Part shown: positions 6,401 to 10,821 of the stretch, in pieces
Layout: every line of letters starts with the position of its first letter
Numbering within the stretch: the stretch's first letter is position 1
Source of the DNA: Candidatus Delongbacteria bacterium
GTDB taxonomy: Bacteria; UBA4055
Length of the DNA stretch: 12,121 bases
NCBI GenBank assembly: GCA_013139625.1
Contig: WTAK01000435.1
Location: forward strand, 1-12,121
Reading direction: 5' to 3'
Position numbers and translations under genes: made by a program
The notes under the pieces: generated by a model
What the model was told of the DNA's origin: nothing
Database searches by the model: none
The model's input: the letters and a program-made list of their open reading frames with translations, nothing else

Positions 6401-8010
6401 ATCTCTACAACACTCTTGAAACCTTCTTTGTGGTCAACAGCAACAACTCCGTTTACGAGGCTAGATTTTCCGGCTCCGGATATTCCTGTAACGACATTCA
6501 AACTGTTTAATTTGAAATTGACATCAATATTTTTAAGGTTATTGACCTGAGCATTTTTTACTGATAAATATTCGGAATTATTATGATTCGGTGTTTTAAA
6601 TGATATTTCGGTGTTTAATTCTTTTAGGGTTATGGATTTCGATTCGGACAACCGTGGGAGGATGTCCGTACGATAATCGATTATTTTTCCGGAATATAAT
6701 AATTTTCCGCCAAGGTAACCTGCACCTGGTCCAATATCAATAATATGATCTGCTGCTAGAATGGTCTCTTTGTCATGTTCAACTACTATGACAGAATTTC
6801 CCCTGCTGACAAGTTCTTTGAAGACAGTGATAAGCTTTAAGTTGTCAGTCCCATGTAAGCCTATGGAAGGTTCATCGAAGATATACATTATACCTGACAT
6901 TTTACTATCGAGCACAGCAGAAATTCGTAATCTCTGAGATTCCCCTCCAGAAAGTGTGTTTGATCTTCTTTCAGGAGTTAAATATCCTAATCCTAAGTTG
7001 GTCAGAACTTCACACTTTTTAAGAATTGCTCGAATGATCTCTTTTTGAACCTCATCAGTGTTCTTTATCTCTTTGAGAAAATCATACAATTCTGAAAATG
7101 TTCTACCTGAGTAATATGGAAAGTTCTTATCGTTGAAAGTAACCTGAAGAGATTCCTTCTTTAAGCCTGAACCGTTGCAATGAGAGCAAGTTTTCGATGA
7201 TACGAATTTTAAGATGTTCTTATTACGATCTCTCTTAAGTATCTCAGACATTATAGGAATAATACCTTTGTAATATCCTTCATCTCTCGGTTTTGCTGTG
7301 ATACCCTGCCATTTCATCCTGGATTCAAGAGTATGCTTACCAAAGGCTATCTTAATTTTATTACTTCCGTGAAAAAGAACATTTTTTTGTTCTGTTGTTA
7401 GTTCATTGAAAGGAATATCTACATTGAACCCTTCACTTTGGCAAACTTGATCGAGAACGGCAATTGTAACTTGAGAATAAATGGTATATCCATCTTTCAA
7501 AGTGATCTTAAGAGCTCTTTCTCTGAGAGTTTTGGTTTCATCTTCTAACAGCAGTTTCTCATCTACATATTCCTCTTCTCCGAGACCATTGCAGTAGGAA
7601 CATTGACCAACAGGATTATTGAATGAGAACATTCCGCGGGAGAGTTTAATATTTTCATCAAGAGTTTTACCACATCGGGCGAATAACAGTCTTAAAAGAT
7701 CTGTTATTCCACTCAGAGTTCCTGCAGTAGACCTAAGATCTCCTGTTATAGTTTTCTGCTTGATAGATACTACAGGTCTAATACCTGAAATATCAGCATC
7801 AACCTCCCCAGTTTTAGCAAGATATTGCCTGGCATACACAGAGAAAGATTCAAAGAATCGTTTGTTCGCTTCTTTTTCAATTATATCTGCTACAAGGCTG
7901 GATTTCACCGATCCTGAGACACCTGTGATGCAGACAAATTTATTATGAGGAATCTCAACAGAGAAATTTTTAAGATTATGAATATTTGCGTTCTTTATTT
8001 TTAAGGGCAT
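3415..8010 (-). CDS. uvrA: Tandem-duplicated UvrA-like (UvrA2-type) ABC ATPase with four nucleotide-binding domains
   Basis: The product has 1531 residues, against about 940 for ordinary UvrA, because it is two UvrA-like units in one chain joined near residue 790. Unit A: Walker A GVSGSVKSS (30-38), LSGGE 353, Walker B IMYIFDE 374, EHD 411; then GISGAGKSS 509, LSGGE 675, LILLDE 697, EHD 733. Unit B: GGEGAGKTS 824, LSSGE 1146, VLYVLDE 1167, SDP in place of EHD at 1203; then GPCGSGKST 1278, LSVWE 1446, LIVIDE 1468, EHD 1503. All four zinc modules keep their CxxC pairs (137/275, 585/608, 933/1070, 1357/1380). Both units lack the roughly 115-residue UvrB-binding domain, as in UvrA2 and DrrC-type proteins. 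The frame is open throughout, so it is not a decaying pseudogene. It probably binds damaged or drug-bearing DNA, but UvrB-dependent excision is doubtful and a housekeeping uvrA should exist elsewhere. The ATG at 8010 has no clear ribosome-binding site. Tandem UvrA fusions are known in Chlamydiae. Confidence 0.9.
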   Translation of the reverse strand: MPLKIKNANIHNLKNFSVEIPHNKFVCITGVSGSVKSSLVADIIEKEANKRFFESFSVYARQYLAKTGEVDADISGIRPVVSIKQKTITGDLRSTAGTLSGITDLLRLLFARCGKTLDENIKLSRGMFSFNNPVGQCSYCNGLGEEEYVDEKLLLEDETKTLRERALKITLKDGYTIYSQVTIAVLDQVCQSEGFNVDIPFNELTTEQKNVLFHGSNKIKIAFGKHTLESRMKWQGITAKPRDEGYYKGIIPIMSEILKRDRNKNILKFVSSKTCSHCNGSGLKKESLQVTFNDKNFPYYSGRTFSELYDFLKEIKNTDEVQKEIIRAILKKCEVLTNLGLGYLTPERRSNTLSGGESQRLRISAVLDSKMSGIMYIFDEPSIGLHGTDNLKLITVFKELVSRGNSVIVVEHDKETILAADHIIDIGPGAGYLGGKLLYSGKIIDYRTDILPRLSESKSITLKELNTEISFKTPNHNNSEYLSVKNAQVNNLKNIDVNFKLNSLNVVTGISGAGKSSLVNGVVAVDHKEGFKSVVEIDAKQPGKNSRSNAATYTGIFEDIRKLFSKLPDSLPASAFSFNTGTGRCEECLGKGETEITMHFLDNIKVVCSSCNGKRFHNDILKIKYREKNIYDILELEITEACDFFREEKKIFSKLDILNRLGLGYLKLGQPTSTLSGGEAKRLKLSAFLDTKAKDNLILLDEPTTGLSMFDTKVLLRNLEDICKVGNTIIAIEHDAYFISQSDHIVDLGPGAGDLGGEVLYEGSVKGLLDCKRSLTAKIFDINNKAPSKENKFSDKIILNKVTTNNLKNINLSIEKNKITLVKGGEGAGKTSLIADTLFNEANNLYLSSLSSYARQFIGTSSKGEFRSIKNLSPAISLSQEKKRTDRISFAQVSGLYELFRLLYSRFGVTEKTLPEHQKNNSLFSFLHINGACQNCSGRGIIDEVDVNKLANFKLSLEDGALNDSKPGKFFSELTGQYIATLYTVMELQNITPGKKLEDYSEKELDLIFYGTGNIEYDVNWSFERANRKGVHKFKTKWIGFANLIKEDYLINLHNLKKKNFVHLLSEKKCSVCDGKRLNNTALSYKIDKLSISELTNKSIKNSITFFEDLKLDNSEMLTNKILHKLKRLEKFNLDYITLDRSYNTLSSGEKQRLRLAMLAEEKLTDVLYVLDEPANGLYYKEEHLISEALKELKDLGNTVVISDPKERFVSAVDNIVELEDGKLKFDNTAKSYRNDYSLKKHIFPRGSKTFSVKGAYLHNLKHIDVEFEYNTLNIVHGPCGSGKSTLVFQVLAESLRNNLTGCKTVEADFSNIIVADDHYSSITIGSFFDLNNIIFDKLAKANKIKKSLFSASSSHCPTCQGKGILKGNLDFLRETDKICSVCNGKKYKPEILEYKLSGKDIYELLNLSSDELSEIIDNKQLSKLLNYFEGFGLKNLSLNRKFTTLSVWERKRLVIIKELLKNPNNNLIVIDEPSAGLDIRNMEVLLNSFKTLVKENTIVITEHDRDVISCAGKSIELGQGSGEKGGFLIF

Positions 8011-8018
8011 ATTATTTC

Positions 8019-8039
8019 GCTTACTTTAATTCAGTAAGC
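8019..8039 (-). promoter_or_regulatory. Small inverted repeat just upstream of the UvrA-like gene
   Basis: GCTTAC (8019-8024) and GTAAGC (8034-8039) form a perfect 6-bp stem with a 9-base loop that ends 8 bases before the ATG at 8010. A stem here covers the place where a ribosome-binding site should be, so it could be an operator or an initiation-control hairpin. It is short enough to be chance. Confidence 0.3.
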
Positions 8040-8076
8040 AATTTAAGAAAGTATAGAAGGATATTCCATAATATTA

Positions 8077-8688
8077 TTACCAGTTTTCGGGGTTGTTACG
8101 AATGTATTTTTTTATCCTGTGGAGATCATATTTATTACGAATAATATGTTCGTAATATGAACGTTGCCATAAAAACCGGTAAAATCGTTGTGCGTTATTT
8201 TGTTTCACCAATTTGATATATTTGTTGGTTGTCATTGTTTTAAAACGACACATCAAATCCCACAATGAAATCGTATTATCCGTAGGGACAGGCTCCCATG
8301 CCTGTCCACTTCGAATTCGATCAATATTGGTTTGTTCGTTAAAGGAATTCGTTTTTGTGTTTTTGAATATTTTTGGGAATTTGTTATGTGTTTCCGGTCG
8401 GACATGGGAGCCCGACCCTACGGATGATGGTTTGATTTCAATAATACCATGTAAATGATTTGGCATTATGATAAATTCATGTATTTCAAAACCGTTATAA
8501 AATTCCGGTATTTCTTTCCATATTTTCTCGATCATTTCGCCTGCAATGTTCTTGATCATCACACCATCATTTATATTACCGAATAAACATAATTTATTAT
8601 ATGTTTTAATTGTCACATAATAATATCCTGATAAGGTATAATCGTATTCTTTTAATCTGATTGACTTTCGATTTTTCATTTTGTACAT
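8077..8688 (-). CDS. REP-associated tyrosine transposase (RAYT, Y1/HUH family)
   Basis: The 203-residue protein has the Y1 transposase fold signature: LSGYYYVTIKTYNK (19-32), the metal-binding H-x-H in MPNHLHGIIEI (75-85; H78, H80), the catalytic-tyrosine helix WQRSYYEHIIRN (174-185; Y178 or Y179), and the terminal IRNNPENW. Such proteins cut single-stranded DNA at REP hairpins bearing a GTAG foot. Between residues about 88 and 138 there is an extra, family-atypical stretch (for example GSGSHVRPE and RSGQAWEPVPTD). It is encoded largely by two REP elements in inverted orientation inside the gene. The frame stays open and all key residues are present, so it may still be active. No strong ribosome-binding site precedes either ATG (8688 or 8679). 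A stem-loop separates it from the gene upstream. Confidence 0.9.
   Translation of the reverse strand: MYKMKNRKSIRLKEYDYTLSGYYYVTIKTYNKLCLFGNINDGVMIKNIAGEMIEKIWKEIPEFYNGFEIHEFIIMPNHLHGIIEIKPSSVGSGSHVRPETHNKFPKIFKNTKTNSFNEQTNIDRIRSGQAWEPVPTDNTISLWDLMCRFKTMTTNKYIKLVKQNNAQRFYRFLWQRSYYEHIIRNKYDLHRIKKYIRNNPENW
8280..8307 (+). repeat. REP element 1 inside the transposase gene
   Basis: After CC, the sequence GTAG (8282-8285) directly abuts a perfect 8-bp stem: GGACAGGC (8286-8293), loop TCCCAT, GCCTGTCC (8300-8307). A GTAG tetranucleotide at the foot of a hairpin is the recognition pattern known for RAYT transposases. On the gene's strand it encodes SGQAWEPVPT, read through without a stop codon. Confidence 0.8.
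8394..8423 (-). repeat. REP element 2 inside the transposase gene, inverted relative to element 1
   Basis: Read on the minus strand, GTAG (8421-8418) abuts the stem GGTCGGGC, the loop TCCCAT, and GTCCGACC, with one G-U pair. The loop and foot are identical to REP element 1, while two stem pairs differ by compensating changes (A-T to T-A and A-T to G-C). On the gene's strand it encodes VGSGSHVRP. Together the two elements form a head-to-head pair like a BIME. Confidence 0.75.
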
Positions 8689-8728
8689 TCCACAAACATT
8701 TTATGCCTACAACGGAAAGATACAAATG

Positions 8729-8755
8729 GCAAAGTGTCAAATAATGACCCTTTGC
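8729..8755 (-). terminator. Stem-loop after the DUF2007 gene, possible terminator
   Basis: Starting one base after the DUF2007 stop codon, GCAAAGGGTCA and TGACACTTTGC pair at 10 of 11 positions around the loop TTATT. The bases that follow on the minus strand (CATTTGTATCTTT) are T-rich but not a clean run, so it would be a weak terminator or a stem that protects the 3' end. It separates the DUF2007 gene from the transposase. Confidence 0.5.
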
Positions 8756-9211
8756 TTATTTCTTAACATATTTCCACTTTTTTTTACAATCATAACAACG
8801 AAAGAATGATCTGACCATAGGTTTAAACATAGGTATTAATGCCATGAAGAAATAAATAATAATTAAAAATAATGAAGAATGTTTACCTTCTGAAATATTA
8901 TCTGATTTACAAAAAGGACAGATATCTTGATTTATAGATTCATCAGAGATGATTTTTTCGATCTTTTCTTTATCTTGAATTTTATTTTCCGATATAAATC
9001 CAGCTTTGATCAATAAATTTTTAGCTTTATCAAAATCTATTTCAGGAACTTGAAGTTTTACTCCACATACAGCATTAGAATAAAAATTATGAGCTTGAAC
9101 TGTCATTTCATCTCTGAGAAATGTTGAAATATCATGAGAATCAAGAAGAGCTTTCACAGGATGAGCCTCATGAGGATATGTAAATGTTAATATTGTTTTC
9201 CAGTTTGTCAT
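8756..9211 (-). CDS. DUF2007-domain protein with a zinc ribbon split by a membrane segment
   Basis: The 151-residue product starts with a DUF2007 domain (residues 4-70). The pattern WKTILTFTYPHEAHPVKALL, LRDEMTV and SNAVCGVKLQVPEIDFDKA is typical; the domain is related to PII-like folds, and its role as a signal transducer is only presumed. After a charged linker, the C-terminal part has CPFC (98-101) and CYDC (139-142), which should bind one zinc ion. Between the two CxxC knuckles lies a hydrophobic segment at residues 112-129 (SSLFLIIIYFFMALIPMF), long enough to cross or enter the membrane. The start is ATG at 9211 with a weak GAGAAA ribosome-binding site. One copy of the 39-bp repeat that also precedes fic lies 34 bp upstream, suggesting shared control. 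Function unknown. Confidence 0.8.
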   Translation of the reverse strand: MTNWKTILTFTYPHEAHPVKALLDSHDISTFLRDEMTVQAHNFYSNAVCGVKLQVPEIDFDKAKNLLIKAGFISENKIQDKEKIEKIISDESINQDICPFCKSDNISEGKHSSLFLIIIYFFMALIPMFKPMVRSFFRCYDCKKKWKYVKK

Positions 9212-9244
9212 AATTATTTCTCATTAATGCTTTTAAAAAGAATT

Positions 9245-9283
9245 AAATACTAATTTTAAAATAATAGTAATAAGATAGTATTT
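9245..9283 (-). repeat. 39-bp operator-like repeat, copy A (before the DUF2007 gene)
   Basis: The copy is bounded by AAATACTA and TAGTATTT, a perfect 8-bp inverted repeat, with a further TAGTA inside. It matches copy C at 35 of 39 positions. It lies 34 bp upstream of the DUF2007 start and downstream of fic, so together with copies B and C it brackets the fic gene. Confidence 0.75.
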
Positions 9284-9301
9284 ATGAATTTAAGTATACT
9301 C

Positions 9302-9318
9302 TATCTGAACATCAGATA
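9302..9318 (-). other. Short perfect hairpin after fic
   Basis: TATCTGA (9302-9308) and TCAGATA (9312-9318) form a 7-bp stem with a 3-base centre, 11 bp past the fic stop codon. No T-run follows on the minus strand, so it is not a standard terminator. It may be a 3'-end stem or a binding dyad. Confidence 0.35.
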
Positions 9319-9328
9319 ACACTTTAGC

Positions 9329-10684
9329 CTATTTTTTTAATCTATTTTCTAAGTCCACTGGAGATACATAGATAAAAGCTTTTCCTATTTTTGTCTTTCT
9401 CAAAAATTTAATTTTAGCTAATGATTCAAGGTCTTTTCTAGAAGTTTCGTAAACTATCCCATGATAATTCTTATGTTCCTGAATACCATAATTATAACCA
9501 GGATGCTTTAAAGCATGTTTAATTAAAGTCAATTGTCGATGGTTTAATTTCTTTTTGATTGACGGATTATTATTAAGTGTATTATCTAAAGATTTTACTT
9601 CAGTTACTTTCTTTTTTACATAATTGTGAAACTCATCAATAGCTTTATGTATGACCTTGATCTGATGATCAATAAAATAAGTTAAGTCATTTTCATCAGT
9701 TTCAGTATATAAAAATGAATTCCCATATTGGGCAGGAGATTTTTTTATGATCTTTGAAATTGAAATAAATTCTGTGATCCAATAACCGTGCTTAAGCATC
9801 GACCAGTAAAACAAAGCTCTTGCAGTTCTACCGTTACCGTCAATAAATGGGTGAATATAAGCTAATAGGAAATGAATGATAATTGATCGAATAACTGGAT
9901 GTATGAAAACCTTTTCTTTGATTTTACAGTTTGCAAATTTACATAATTCTATAACTCTTTTTTCTATTTGGTCTGCAGGAGGTGGTTCAAATAATGTTTC
10001 TCCAGTATAATTGTCAACTACCCGTACATCATCATCTTGCAATCTGTACTTGCCTGCATCATTTTCATCATCAAGGGTTTTTGTTGTAAGAATGCTTTGA
10101 AGCTCTTTTATCATTTCTGGTGTTAATGATTCATTTTTATTTTCTCTTATGAATTGCATTGCAAGATAATTGTTGTAGATCATCTGTTCACTATTATTCT
10201 TTGGAGATCTACCTTCATTAAGCATTTTTTTTGCAACTTTTCTGGTTGTTGCGGCACCTTCAAGCTGACTTGATGTAATTGATTCTTCTATAAGTGAACT
10301 AACCATATATGAACTTTTCATATGGCTGTTTAATACTGGTTCGTCAATGGTTAAAGAGCCAGCGGCATTTTTATCAAACCAATGCAATTCTTCATATATT
10401 TTATCTGTGATACAATACTTTAATTTACCTTGTCTGAAATTGTGTTTGTAATTGTTTACGGGTAGCGATTTATATAATTGGATACGAGAAAACTTTAATA
10501 AAGCCCACCATAATTCGGATGTCATATCTTTAGGAGGTTTTAGATATCTCAATTTATCCCAATGAAGATACCTTCCTCCATGATCTACAGGTGAAGTATT
10601 ATGTAAAGCAATTTTAAAAAACTCACTATCTTTAGAATTTCTTATTATTTCTCTATAATCTGGTGGCTTATTCGGGATTTTCAT
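9329..10684 (-). CDS. Fic-domain protein, class II self-inhibited, with C-terminal winged helix
   Basis: Fic proteins usually transfer AMP to hydroxyl side chains of target proteins. From ATG at 10684 (451 residues), the order is as follows. An N-terminal Fic-N region has HWDKLRYLKPP and SSQLEGAATTRKVAK; S138 and E142 form the SxxxE(G) inhibitory motif that blocks the active site in the same chain. The Fic core carries HPFIDGNGRTAR (278-289) with every catalytic and nucleotide-binding residue present. The flap region includes NYTGETLFEPPP. A winged helix spans about 381-451 (RQLTLIKHALKHPG...ETSRKDLESLAKIKFLRKTK). I chose this ATG because GGAG (10694-10691) lies 6 bases upstream; the earlier in-frame TTG at 10696 is inside that site. 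Two 39-bp repeats lie directly upstream and a third lies downstream, consistent with self-regulation through the winged helix. The target protein is unknown. Confidence 0.93.
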   Translation of the reverse strand: MKIPNKPPDYREIIRNSKDSEFFKIALHNTSPVDHGGRYLHWDKLRYLKPPKDMTSELWWALLKFSRIQLYKSLPVNNYKHNFRQGKLKYCITDKIYEELHWFDKNAAGSLTIDEPVLNSHMKSSYMVSSLIEESITSSQLEGAATTRKVAKKMLNEGRSPKNNSEQMIYNNYLAMQFIRENKNESLTPEMIKELQSILTTKTLDDENDAGKYRLQDDDVRVVDNYTGETLFEPPPADQIEKRVIELCKFANCKIKEKVFIHPVIRSIIIHFLLAYIHPFIDGNGRTARALFYWSMLKHGYWITEFISISKIIKKSPAQYGNSFLYTETDENDLTYFIDHQIKVIHKAIDEFHNYVKKKVTEVKSLDNTLNNNPSIKKKLNHRQLTLIKHALKHPGYNYGIQEHKNYHGIVYETSRKDLESLAKIKFLRKTKIGKAFIYVSPVDLENRLKK

Positions 10685-10694
10685 TATTTTCTCC

Positions 10695-10733
10695 AAATAC
10701 TAATATTCTAAAAATAGTAATATAGTAGTGTTT
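10695..10733 (-). repeat. 39-bp operator-like repeat, copy B (at the fic start)
   Basis: It shares AAATACTAAT, TAGTAATA and TAGTGTTT with the other copies (34 of 39 positions match copy C) and abuts the fic ribosome-binding site. A bound protein here would block both transcription and translation start. The outer inverted repeat has one changed base (TAGTGTTT). Confidence 0.75.
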
Positions 10734-10751
10734 AGGTGCAAAAGCAAGTGT

Positions 10752-10790
10752 AAATACTAATATTTAAAAAATAGTAATAAAATAGTATTT
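10752..10790 (-). repeat. 39-bp operator-like repeat, copy C (upstream of fic)
   Basis: This copy has perfect ends AAATACTA and TAGTATTT with an internal TAGTAATA, and starts exactly 57 bp from copy B. It lies between the end of the TetM-like gene and fic. On the minus strand, each copy holds TACTAT-type sequences that could serve as -10 boxes, so the repeats may combine promoter and operator. Confidence 0.75.
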
Positions 10791-10821
10791 GAGTAATATT
10801 GTGGTCAAAAAATAAATTTAA

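Noticed and set aside
4915..7948. Several open frames opposite or shifted within the UvrA-like gene (for example 5492-5791 and 7619-7948)
   Set aside because: All are shadows of one uninterrupted 1531-codon gene with intact motifs from end to end.
8213..8458. Plus-strand open frame over the REP pair
   Set aside because: It arises because the REP hairpins are self-complementary, so both strands stay open. It has no domain and lies antisense to the transposase.
10682..10696. TTG at 10696 as the fic start
   Set aside because: The TTG overlaps the GGAG that serves the ATG at 10684 with 6-base spacing, and the extra four residues add nothing to the Fic fold.
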